From the NCBI GenBank assembly GCA_902806595.1, contig CADCXC010000004.1, forward strand, positions 930,001-994,000: 64,000 bases of DNA, written 5' to 3'. This document shows positions 35,154 through 46,317 of the stretch, piece by piece; the first letter of the stretch is position 1, and every line of letters begins with the position of its first letter. The position numbers and the translations under genes are program-made. Under the pieces are notes generated by a model. It made no database searches, was not told the DNA's origin, and was given only the letters and a program-made list of their open reading frames with translations. The DNA comes from Pyrenopolyporus hunteri (taxonomy: Eukaryota; Ascomycota; Sordariomycetes; Xylariales; Hypoxylaceae).

Positions 35154-37007
35154 ACCGGGCTAGAACCCGCTAGTTTGAATCCAGAATCCAGAATAATACG
35201 GATCAGCATTGCCCCCGCCTACGCCTGGCATAGGGCAGAAACAGCAACATGACGTTGTATTTATATCACAACCGCCAAATTTTGTACAACAAAACATGGC
35301 CCACAGCCCACATGGCTTGGACGATCGATTTAAAGGCATGGTGTTAGTGTCTTACAATTTGCATCAAGGAGTTAATCGTTGGCGTTGGGGATCTTTCTCA
35401 TTTATAAGCAGCACCAGTATGTTGAAGGATTAAGCGGGTTGCCTACCGAGGTATATGAGAACCTTAGCGAAAGGGGTTAGGTATGAAGATTGCGGAAACA
35501 AAGGATGATATGAAGAGAGAAAAAAAATTAGGAAAAGAAGAGAAAAGAAAAACAGTTGTCATGGTACGTTAACTGATAATACCTAATCAACAAATCAAGG
35601 CCAATATCGGTTACCTACCTCTACTACCTACCTCCCGGGTAGGCAGGACAGGCAAAGACGGCGGAGTATGGGAATTGTGAATGGTGAATAAGGGGAGAAG
35701 GGGATAGGGACTTAGCTACTTACTTACCTACCTAGCACTAGATTATGCCAAGAGACCCCACGCCGACGAATGCTTGCAGCTGCATCAGCTTAATTGGGTC
35801 TCCTAGATCTGCGGGGCACGTGGCCTGGGGAGCACAGAGGTAGGAAGGGAGTATAGCGGAAGTTGGTGCCCTCAGCTGGTCAGCAGACCAATCAAGCATT
35901 TTTCACCTCGGATTCTGATTTGCGACGCGCCAGGCAGTTCAGGCAGTTGGCAGTGAATAAGGGCAAGCTTAGGTGGCATAGCTGCATCTTTGGCGGGGTG
36001 GGAAGGTTACGCCTATCGGCAGCTAACCCTGCTTAGGAGGTGTAGGTGGTATGTGGTAGGCAGGTAGGGTGGTAGGGTACATAGGTAGGGTAGGTAGGGG
36101 GTACCTTCTTTTCCCATTACTACAAGCACTACAATGTACGTATAAGTTTGTTGTGTATATGTACTTTTTGCCCGTCCCTCCCTCGAAACCTTATAGTGCT
36201 TCGCCTGCTTAGAATAGAGGTCGCCAGGGCAAGATAACACAATATAACGCAAGACAACGCAAGTTAAAAAGGAGCAGAAAAGAGCCAGAAAGTACATGTA
36301 CTTGCTATCGCGGGCATAACCCCTCCATACCTACCTAGGTACCTAGGTAGGGTAGGTTCAAAACATGTGGGTAGGGTCGCTACCTACGTTTCTCACGTCA
36401 ACGTCAACCTAATGCGTCCCGAATTGTTCCTAGTCAACAGCAATCGACCAACCAACTTCGGCCATCCGCGAATTTCAGAAGCTTGATTGTCACATCCGCT
36501 CACAACTATCTTACCCTACCGCCGTGCCTAACATTGTCCTCGTGACGACGTTAACGATTGAGATTTTTTTTTTTAATCTAATACTTTTCTTCGTCCTTTC
36601 TTTTAGAGCGTAACCATTGGTTTTTCCCCCCAAGCCTCACGCGCGTCAAACAATCTCTTTATTCTCCGCCCTCCTCTCTCCTCTCTCTCCTCCTACCATC
36701 CTCCCGCACCGCCCGCACCGCCCTATCTGCAACATTATCTCTACCTAGGTACTCTTTGAACCCATTTAACTTAACTTACACGCCCGGTTCGCCCCAACAC
36801 TAGGGCTCTATCGCTCTTTTCACACCCCATTCACCATTTAGAGGAGCGCTGCCGATGCCCATCTCCACTGGCGCAAATAACCTCTTTGGGCGTGCGATCT
36901 TCTTTGTCCCGAGTTCTCAACTACCTCTGCGGACGCCTTAACGGAAGATAGCTCTGCATGCAGCCGCACCTCGTCACTCACAGCGATAGGCCGGGAAGCC
37001 ACACAAG
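35154..37007. other. Upstream region of the SNF2-RING gene
   Basis: No gene is supported. It is rich in TACCTACC/TAGG words (35610-35650, 35715-35740, 36041-36100 and 36330-36352). A pyrimidine-rich tract (36660-36720) and T-run (36565-36575) precede the SNF2 gene and look like fungal promoter or leader sequence. Confidence 0.5.
36329..36355. repeat. CCTAGGTA palindromic repeat
   Basis: CCTACCTAGGTACCTAGGTAGG is present; its two halves are near-perfect inverted copies able to form a hairpin. Confidence 0.7.
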
Positions 37008-40000
37008 ATGGCCTCAAACCACCGCTCACAGGGTAACAGCCCTCTTCACCACCCAGACCACTCTCCAGCCCCGCCACCAAGTCAAAGCAACTCCCCCCAG
37101 TCAATCCAACCAGACCTACCAGACCTACCTACAGAGAGACTTCACGATGATGCTGACACCCCATACCCGGATCCAGCCTCGATACAGAACGGAGCCTCGA
37201 GACTCAATCTAAATCCAGCCCTACTTCTCAACCCCAAAGGCTACACTGCGTCCTCCCCGTCCGTCCGACAGGCCCCCTCTACTAGGCCTTTCAACAACCC
37301 AAACAATGCGGCCGACGTCGAATTCCAGTTCTCCAACCTGCAGGATGGCTTTGCCAACGCCAGCACCATCCAGTCCACGCCACAGACTAACAATTTCGGT
37401 AATATGATCGACCGGATGAACAATGTCGAGCAGCGTACGTCCGCACCGCAAATAAAACGTCGGAAGGTAGAGCCGGAAGATAGCATCGGTCCAGTGCGCG
37501 CGTTTGGCAGCAGCAGTGGCGGGGATCTTGGCCACTATGTTAGGGAGAAGCGACAAGATCCGGCCGGCCAGCAGCGCCCGACCAAGCGCGTCGAGGCCGT
37601 GGACCTCACCGATGCCGGTAAGTCGTTATTCCGTGGTTGTCTGAATGAATTACCTATCTGACGCCGTAATAGTGGAAGAAAATGATGTCGTCATGATACA
37701 AACTCCGATAGAGGAAGAGATCTGCTACGGCATGATCCAACATGCAAGCCTAAATTGTCACATCGTTCCAAGCCCCAAGCCGGGCGCCATCGCGCTCATG
37801 CCAAGCTGGTGGCCTCAGGTCAAGATTGTACTCAGGAGAAAACTCGGCGAGGCATCGCACGTCATTCACGCCTACGATTATACGCGTAAAATAGTCGGAA
37901 CTGTCGATGCTAGCACCTCCTCCGGTCTCGCGGGCTTGTTAGACTCCCGCCTCCAGCTCCGGACTGACTGCAGAATACCCACGAGACAGAAAGTTTTAGG
38001 GGAGGAAGCCGGGAAACAGACATCAAGAAATTACACCTTAGACTTGATGCTTTACGGTCCCCGTAAGAGCGCCAAAACTGTGGCGAGACATCTCTCTCAG
38101 AAGAATCTCTGGCTTCGAAATCCCCCGAGGGTGGATCCTGGTATAAGATACGAGAACCCACAGCTCGTCGAAGGACCCAAGCCGCCGCCTGCTATTAAGG
38201 AGCAACCTAAGATGACTCCTGCGGCGGCGCCCGCGCCGTCCCAAATGGCACGTAGCGTGGAAGAGATCCGTTCCGAGGTCATGGGAGTTTTCGACTCCCT
38301 CACGAAGAACGAGGAGCTTCCCGAGATGGAACCGGACTCTCGGGTGCAGACGGAACTTCTCAAGCATCAGAAACAGGGGCTCAGCTTCATGATGGTCAAG
38401 GAGCAGCCACGTCAGTTCGGGAGTGACGGCAAAGCCGCCGGCTCTTTCTGGCAGATCCGGACGGGAAACAACGGCCAGAAGACTTACTACAACGTGATCA
38501 CGGGCCAATCGCAACGCGAAGCCCCTCCCGACACGCTTGGTGGTATCCTCGCGGATATGATGGGCCTAGGAAAGACGTTGAGCATCTTGTCTCTCGTCGC
38601 CAGCTCCCTTTCGGAAGCCGAAGAGTGGTCAAAACTCGCGCCCGTTCAGCCGCAGCCGCCTCCCATGCCGAAAAAGAAGGCTAATTCTACGGGACAGTTC
38701 GACGTCCCCACACCGCAGCCGCTCGGCTTGACCCAGCTGAAGCAGAATGGTAAAGCGACGCTCTTGATATGCCCTCTTAGTACGATAACAAACTGGGAAG
38801 AGCAGATCAAAACCCACATCAAACCTGGTCAGCTGACGTATTACATCTATCACGGATCCAATCGAATTAAAGATCCCCAGAGGCTCGCTTCCTTCGACCT
38901 GGTTCTGACGACATACGGCTCTGTTGCTAGCGAAGTGGCATCTCGCAACAAGGGCAGGTCGGGTCCCTATCCGCTAGAGGAGGTGGGGTGGTTTCGCGTC
39001 GTCCTCGACGAGGCTCATATGATACGAGAACAGTCGACCTTACAGTTCAAAGCCATCTGCCGCCTACAAGCCAGCCGTCGCTGGGCAGTTACCGGTACTC
39101 CCGTCCAAAACAAGCTGGATGACCTCGCGGCGCTACTCGCCTTTCTCCGCCTAAAACCTTTCGATGACAAGAGCAAGTTCACGCAGTATATCACATTTCC
39201 GTTCAAAGTTTGCGACCCGGAGATCGTCCCTAAACTTCGGATTCTCGTGGACAGCGTGACTCTTAGACGTTTGAAGGATAAGATCGATCTTCCACCCCGA
39301 ACGGATGAGATCGTGAGGCTCGAGTTCTCCCCTGCCGAGCGTAAGCTTTACGACATTTTTGAGAAGAATGCGCAGGATAAGGTTCAGGTCCTAGCGGCAG
39401 GTAGAGAGAAGATGATTGGGGGTAGGACCTACATCCATATTCTCCAATCCATCCTCAGGCTCCGTCTCATCTCTGCTCATGGCAGGGATCTTCTTAGCGA
39501 CGAAGACTTGGAAGTGGTTCAGGGCATGACCCAGGAATCCGCTATCGACGTCGATAGCGATGATGACGATGACGAGAAGCCAGCATTGGCAGAATCGAAG
39601 GTTTATGAGACCTTCGAGCTTATGCAAGAGACCAACAGCGACTTATGTTTCTTCTGCCAGAAGAAGATCGGGTCGAACGACAGTGCCAGTATCGCATCGG
39701 AGCGCGAGGAGGACGTCCTCGGCTATATGACTGCCTGCTTTCATCTTATTTGCCCCAGTTGCATCTCGACCTGGAGGGAAGAGGTTGGGAACCGTGGCTC
39801 AGGGACATGTCCAGTCTGTCAGGCCCACATCCGCTTCACCTATAACGAGATTCGTAAGAGTAAGGCCGAAGTCGAGCACGAGGGGCACCACCAATCACAC
39901 AAATCCGAAGCCAAGGTCAGAACGAAAGAGGGTTATCCCGGATACAGCGGGCCCCATACGAAGACCCGTGCTCTCGTCGAAGACCTTTTGAAGGCTAAAG

Positions 40001-40503
40001 CCGACAGCGAGGCCCGACCTGACGAACCCCCGTTCAAGTCGGTTGTCTTCTCCGCCTGGACGTCTCATCTCGACCTGATCCAGATCGCATTAGACAATGC
40101 CGGTATTCGATACACGCGCCTCGACGGTAAGATGAGTCGCACGGCCAGAACAGCCGCTATGGACACTTTCCGGGAGGATAACTCGGTACACGTGATACTA
40201 GTATCGATCATGGCCGGTGGTCTGGGCCTGAATCTCACGTCCGGGAACTACGTGTACGTGATGGAGCCCCAGTACAACCCAGCGGCAGAGGCGCAAGCTG
40301 TGGATCGCGTACACCGGCTCGGACAGAAGAGACCGGTCCGCACGGTCAGGTATATCATGCAAAACAGCATAGAGGAGAAGATGCTCGAGCTTCAGGAAAA
40401 GAAGAAGAAACTCGCGAGCCTCAGCATGGACAGGAACCGTGTTATAGATAAGGCGGAGGCGGCGAAGCAAAAGCTCATGGACTTGCGCAGCCTTTTCAGA
40501 TAG
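37008..40503 (+). CDS. SNF2-family ATPase with RING finger (RAD5/HLTF-like)
   Basis: Two exons, 37008-37617 and 37673-40503, 1146 aa. An N-terminal disordered region is followed by a HIRAN-like segment (about residues 215-340). The Snf2 ATPase begins with GGILADMMGLGKTLSILSL (Walker A near residue 503), continues with LLICPLSTITNWEEQI and VLDEAHMIREQ (DEAH box near 647), and AVTGTPVQNKLDDL. A C3HC4 RING (CFFC...CFHLICPSC...CPVC, about residues 861-921) is inserted between the helicase lobes, the layout of Rad5/HLTF. The second lobe has SAWTSHLDLIQIAL, LDGKMSRTARTAAMDTF, MAGGLGLNLTSGNYVYVMEP and AVDRVHRLGQKRPV. The Rad5 family remodels stalled forks and ubiquitinates PCNA; fungi hold several paralogues, so orthology with Rad5 itself is not claimed. 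It acts in the nucleus. The intron (GTAAGT...TAG) completes a Val codon. Confidence 0.93.
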
Positions 40504-42051
40504 ACGGCGCCCTGTCCCCACGCCGCACGGTCCGTCTGACAGAGCCGGTATTATGGCGTTTTAGGTCTAATTACAAACACTATAAAGGAAGGGTTACCCG
40601 TGTTGCATTTACATGGCGTTCCGGCTACATTTTTGCCATAGGGGGGAGGCAGGTTACTCAAATAACTTCATATCCGTTCCAACCATTCCATGGAAAGGGA
40701 TCGTCACCGGATACAAGGGCCGGATACAAAGACCAAACTACTCTCGCGAGATGGTACACGGCTCAGGCCGTACTGTCTTCTGTCTTGGGGTTATGAAAAA
40801 AAGAAAAGGGGGGTTAATGCCGAAAGAATATTCCTCGCCAGGGATATATTATGACTGTGATGCCTTTCACCCTATGTCGCTTTTTATTCTCACCCGCTGT
40901 ACTTCACGTTCGATACCAGGGTATTGCAGTCGTCCAAAAAGCAAAACTATGCTTCCCGGACAGACCGAATGAATTACGTGTCTCCGATGCACAGCTCTTC
41001 GTGCTTTTCATGCTTGCAGTCTTTTTCCGTTTTTCTCTTCTCTTCTCTTCTTTACACTCCTCGTCTTTGAGATTGTGTGATTGACATTCGTGATTTGTAC
41101 CGTAGCGGCCAGGGCACTACATACCTACCCACCAGATATTATGGATAGGGGCGTCGCGGGTGGATTCACGAAGGGCTTTATTACAGCCTTCGGCTTTCTT
41201 TATTTGTACAATAGGTACCAAAAGGTAGGCGGCCGCCTCGTTCACCTCCGTTTACGGTAGGTATAATACAGAAAATCGGCGGAATGCCACGATCACAGTT
41301 CAGAACCTTTTTTTTATTAAACGCTTAAAAGGGTTCTATGGTAAGTTATATTGTAAGAATGTCTAACGATTAAGCAATTATTCCCATGGTCTATATTATC
41401 TTTCTCCTTTTCCTCCTTGCTAGAATCACATGCGTTTAGGTTGCAGCACGCATAAGTCCGACACCATATCGTACCTAGGCAGGCATGTAAGGCATGTAAG
41501 GCATGTAAGGCAAGGTAAGGTAAGGCAAAGTATGCATGTCCATGTATGTATGTACCCAGCTAGACGCAGGCTCGCCCACCCGTTGGGGAGAATAGGGTGC
41601 CACCTATTAGCTCAGCCGAGACGTACATATATACATCCATGTAGTTCGGTCTAGAGGAAAGTTGCTGTGCTTAAGTTACGTGTAGGTAGGTAGGGAAGGA
41701 AATTAGGTGTTGATGCGTATACTTGGGTGTAAACAGGTGAGCTACCTACCCGGTCTAAATGCAAGGTGAAAGTATCGAATAGATGGGGTGGATGCTTGAT
41801 TTTGTTTATACGTAGGTATTCACTATATGGGTTTGTAAGTGTGTATGTCGTTTATTACCTTGGTGGTAGGTACACTACCGGAACATGCTAAGGCATATGC
41901 GGCGGTTCACAGTAGCTAGCGGTATATGTACCTATATATTCCCACCAGGTATACCTACCTACATATCATATGTATACGCATCTTCTACGTAGGTGTATGC
42001 GTAGGCATATATACCTATGCAAGCAAATACCTACCTATACCTACCTATATC
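40504..42051. other. Intergenic region
   Basis: No gene is supported. An open frame at 40613-40972 lies in presumptive 3' UTR and has no recognisable domain. A 9-bp tandem repeat (41483-41527) and many TACCTA words (41830-42050) occur. Confidence 0.5.
41483..41527. repeat. Tandem GGCATGTAA repeat
   Basis: Three perfect copies of a 9-bp GCATGTAAG unit are followed by degenerate AAGGTAAGG units. Confidence 0.75.
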
Positions 42052-42270
42052 CTACCTCAGGGCGTACTGCGCGCCGCCTTTGCAGGAAGGCGGATCGCAC
42101 GCGCACCACCGGATGCATACGTGGTACTTACCGGCGACGTTCGCGCCCGCGATCCCGACGATCCTGATCCGCGACGCCGGCACGCAGTCCCCGGCCCGGC
42201 AGGAGTCGCAGTGCGCCCTGCCGGACGGCGCTTCGTTCGTGCAGCCGCAGGCGCAGGTACATTTGGCCAT
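42052..42270 (-). CDS. Small cysteine-rich, metallothionein-like protein
   Basis: A 72-aa open frame starts MAKCTCACGCTNEAPSGR, with alternating CxC cysteines at residues 4, 6, 8 and 10, then CDSCRAGDC (21, 24, 29). The CxC pattern suggests metal binding like metallothioneins, but I cannot name a family. A strong splice donor (GTAAGT) begins at 42131, after codon 46; if used, the last 26 residues, including four more cysteines, would be replaced. For example, splicing to the CAG near 42075 would give a short alternative tail. The GC-rich coding part contrasts with the AT-rich element immediately upstream. A MITE (42297-42567) begins only 26 bp before the ATG, so the 5' leader or promoter has been altered in this strain. 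The gene call is plausible, not certain. Confidence 0.6.
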   Translation of the reverse strand: MAKCTCACGCTNEAPSGRAHCDSCRAGDCVPASRIRIVGIAGANVAGKYHVCIRWCACDPPSCKGGAQYALR

Positions 42271-42296
42271 GGGTCGCCGGTCGGTTGGTTGGTTGG

Positions 42297-42567
42297 CAGA
42301 AGGGCGTCAAAATAAATGCCTCAGCCACACCAACCCCTAAACTTCTCGTCAGCCTTTTCGTTCCTAAAATTTACTAACGTTAAAAAAAAACTTATATATG
42401 AAAAACTTGTCCATAATGTTATTTATTTATAAATTTTAATTGTGATAATATTAATAATGTATAACGTTACAACTAATACAATTAGTATTATTTAGGATAC
42501 TTAAGTACCAGGTGTGGCTAGTGAAATAGGTGGGTGTGGCTGAGGCATTTATTTTGACGCCCTTCTG
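42297..42567. mobile_element. 271-bp MITE with perfect ~35-bp terminal inverted repeats
   Basis: The left end (42297-42331) begins CAGAAGGGCGTCAAAATAAA and continues through GCCTCAGCCACACC; the right end (42533-42567) is its exact reverse complement. The interior is AT-rich (A/T runs at about 42370-42490) and non-coding. Both sides carry GGTT tandem units (left GGTTGGTTGG, right GGTTGGTTGG), so the insertion went into, or duplicated, a tetranucleotide repeat; the exact target-site duplication cannot be set. The CAG...CTG ends would fit hAT-type elements, but this is only a suggestion. Confidence 0.9.
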
Positions 42568-43871
42568 GTTGGTTGGTTGGTTCGTCGGTTCGTCGGTAAG
42601 GGTTGGTTTCGGGGTGGTGTCGGTGGGGGGAGGTGGTGTTGGGTGTATGCTATAGCAGAGGGTTGATGTTATCAGGACTTCAAATAGGTAGGTTTCTTAT
42701 TCGGCGCTCCCGTTGATTTCCCACGTCAACTCGGCGGGTTGATAAGGCTGATGAGAAAAGCGGAAAAAAAAAATAGGAAAATATTACTGCAAATAGATTA
42801 TAATGAAAATCTAGGTACGTTTCATTTTACACCTATCTGCCTGTTTTACAAAAGCCTCGTCGTTTGTGTATGAGATAAGTGTTGCGGGAATACACAGGGA
42901 TGCCGAATAAGAATGACAGCTCGTTGCTCGTGTTTGGATCTCGATCTTGAATTTATTCATCCAGAGCATAGTATATAACTACTTTCATTCTCGCTAGGTA
43001 TAATGGCTACTACTAGCTATAACAAACAATATCGATTGTATTATGAAACACATGATAGTAGTTGAAAGGACTGTCCAAAGACCTTGAGAAACGTAGGTAA
43101 AGAGGCATACATGTGTGATTCGCCGCCGCGGCATGAATGTTTGGTGGAAACAATCTACGATCCTCAAATCCTTTTTCTCTACTTTTTCCTTTTCCGTTGT
43201 ATTTTGTTGTGTGGAGGTACTAAGGTAGATGAGGCTAGGTCGAGCCAGTTGGTTTTTTATAGTGTGATGGCAATAGCTCGAAGAGGGCATGGAGGAGACT
43301 CTGAGTTCTGTTGGGTGCTTCTCGAGCGTCCCTGACTAGTGTTATGTTGGTAGGTAGGTTAATATTAGAGCAGGTGATATTGAAAACATACTCTGGTGTA
43401 TTTTACGGCTTCTTAAGGCAGAGCATTCCCTTACTACTCCGGCATATAGCAACATGCTTACAACTCACCACAAATTGATGCTGTGGGTTACTCGAAAAGC
43501 ATATACATATTACCAGGTCACGTAGACACAATACTCTTGAAGTGAATTCAATCTGTTCATTCGATTCCTGCTACATGGGTTCTTTTCTCATAGCCAGCCC
43601 AAACTTGTAATCATTCAGTCTGTCGTAAGTGATACGCCAACGCCCACCTAGTTGCATAAGAACGTGACCCCCTTTTTTCACCGAATTCCTCAAAACGCCG
43701 GAGGACGAGTTGCCTCAACATGCTGTAGCTGTGCCGCGGCCCTTGTTATGTACAAATTTACGGACCGAGTCCGTCTTCCCTTGGACGAGGGAGTGAGGGC
43801 GCTATCGATATTTCATTACAATCCTTTGAATTAAAGTCCGGACCCATCCGTGTATCGTTGGCGAGGACTAC
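42568..43871. other. Intergenic region between MITE and OLE1
   Basis: GGTT/GGTTCGTC repeats follow the MITE. No gene is supported beyond this; short open frames (for example 43084-43335) have no recognisable domain. Confidence 0.5.
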
Positions 43872-45358
43872 TTAAGCCGCATTCGCACTAGCAAGAGGCT
43901 GCGCGATTCTCGTAACTTGATCGCCGGCGCGGACAATTCGCTGGCCGGATGAGTCGGTAACAAAAGCACCCTCCTTCTCCATGTGAGTCCGCTTCCAGAT
44001 CTCCACCTCGCAACCTCCTCGGAGGACACCAACACGCATGGTCGACAAGAGATTGTGGGCAGCATTGGAGTGGTCGTAAACACCACCGTTGAAAACAGCG
44101 GTGGCGTCCTTTCCGATGGCGGACGAAATCAGAGCCTTACCACCGGGGTGGTCCTTGATGAAGTCGGTAACATCGTGGATGACACCCGCAATGGCGACCA
44201 GAGCCTTGCCGTTCTTAGACTCGGAGACGTAGTCATCCCAATCGATGACGGGGAGCTGCTCGAGAGGAACACCCCAGTCAAGCTTAGCTCGCTTCTGGTC
44301 AAGCTTCTTCTGCATCTGTTGGAGGCGGCCCTTCTCGATCTCGTTCTTGCGGAAGGTCTTCAAGTTGTAGGCAAGACCCAGCTTCTTCCACGCCCAGATG
44401 GTCCACTTAGTAGGGTCGTACTGCCACCATTCGATAGCGTTGCGGTAGTCGGACGGGAACTCGTGGTGGAAGTTGTGGTAACCCTCTCCGAGAGTGACTA
44501 GAGCAGTGATGACGTGGTCTCGAGGAGAGTGGCGGTCGTCGAAGGGCTGTTCGCCGATCCAGTGGGCAAGAGAGTTGACACAGAAAGTAGCCTGCTGGAT
44601 GAAGCAGCTTCGGATGATGCCGCCGTAGATGAATCCACCCCACCAGTCGCCCCAGCCGAGACCGCAGACCACAGTTGGCAAGATCACGACCATGGTAATC
44701 ACGCACTTGAGGTAATTCGTGTGTTGCCAGACGACGACGGGGTCGTCGTTTAGATCCGAGATATCGGTTCGGCCGATGCGCTTAGGGTTCTGCTTCATCA
44801 CCATCCAACCGATGTGCGAGTATAGGAGACCCTTTCGGACGGAGTAGGGATCCTTCTCCGTGTCTGTGTAGCGATGGTGAGCACGGTGGCCCCTGGACCA
44901 CCACCTGATGGAACCTTGGACGGCGGCAGCCCCCATAGCCGCCAGGTAGATCTTGATAGGGAGGGAAGCTCTGAACGAGCTGTGAGCCCAGAGTCGATGG
45001 TAACCTAAGCGGCACGTTAGTCTCGTAGCAATGATGCGGAGCGAACCTTAACCCAAAACATACCGGCTGTAATGCCGAGGCCGGCATTGAAATAGTAGAA
45101 AATGGAGAAGAGGGCCGTCTTCCACTGGAGAGGGACCCAATATGTGCTGATCAACCCTGCCAAAGGAATAAAGACAACGAAGGTGGTATTAAGCCAGTTA
45201 ACGTGCTTGTACCAGTTGCTCCAGGTCATGGGGAGCTCGGAGATGTGAGGCTTCTTCATGTCGTACTTGGTCGACCTCAAGGGCTTGTAGTCCTTGGTGC
45301 CGTCAGGGAAGGCCGAGGCGGCGACGGGCCCGGAAGCGTCCGTCGTGGCAGAAGCCAT
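43872..45358 (-). CDS. OLE1: Acyl-CoA delta-9 desaturase with C-terminal cytochrome b5 domain (Ole1)
   Basis: Two exons, 45064-45358 and 43872-45004, 475 aa. It introduces the cis-9 double bond into stearoyl- and palmitoyl-CoA at the ER. The three histidine boxes are present: HRLWAH (residues 101-106), HRAHH (138-142) and HNFHH (about 274-278), as are hydrophobic membrane segments near residues 60-100 and 190-230. The C-terminal cytochrome b5 domain carries the haem motif DFIKDHPGGKALI (about residue 383), the electron donor fused to the enzyme as in all fungal Ole1 proteins. The intron falls in the first His-box region, completing Gly99. A G-rich tract (45533-45541) and a purine-rich leader precede the ATG. 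All key residues are intact. Confidence 0.96.
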
Positions 45359-46294
45359 GGTGAGGAGGATGATCGGAGCTGAGACGATGGTTAGGTTGAA
45401 TCAGCAAGGCCCTCTCTTCGGAAAATCGGTGAAGGGGAGGGGGAGGTGTTTGACGGATGAACAACGAGGTTGAGAAAGGAAGAGGAGGGAGAGGGACGTG
45501 GCAGCTTTTTAAAAAGATATATTTATTATTCCGGGGGGGGGGGAGCGTCAAGGGCGTAAAAGGGCTGTGACATGGATTGTAATCGTAGGTATAAGTAAGT
45601 GGGCATACACAATATGTATGGGGGGTGGACCGGGGGGCCAATAGGTGGGACATATGCACATACCTACACAACCCTTGAGTAACCCTTTGAGCTTCCCACC
45701 CTAGTATGTAGGTACCTTATGTATGTAGGTATGTATGTACCTAACCTAGTAGCAACAGAGCCGGATAGATGGGTGGCGGGAAAGTACACGGAAGGTATTC
45801 GAGACCCCGGTTGGGCCAATCCAGATGGGGCGAGTCTTACGAGTCTTCGGTTGCGTAAGGTACGCTAGGTACCAGGGAGGGACCTTTTGCCCCAACTCGT
45901 CCCTGATCTAGATGTATCAGGGAGATGTAGGCGGATGTCGGTATTACATGTATATACCTAGGTATCAATTGATATCGGTATGTATTGTACGTTCGAAGCA
46001 GTCGAACTCAGAGCGGTGTGTGGATAGGCACCCAAGTGAATTGTTCGACGGGTGTACTTGTTGAAATACGTGATTCGATCGAAACGTCTGATAGTCGGTC
46101 GATGCTTTTACTCAACGTTTAGGAAGCATATACGCTGCTATGAGTTGCGTACGGATTGAGAATGCAATCACCACTTTTTCCCCCTCTCAAATAACGAAAA
46201 GACGGTAGAAACCGGCACCCCGTAGCCGGGTGAGAAGTAAGAGAATGACGACCGAGTTACGAACTCGTAGGTAGTCGTTGTACGTATCATTTAC

Positions 46295-46317
46295 ATGCTG
46301 CTATGCTGCTATGCTGC
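46295..46317. repeat. ATGCTGCT tandem repeat
   Basis: Nearly three copies of an 8-bp ATGCTGCT unit. Confidence 0.7.
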
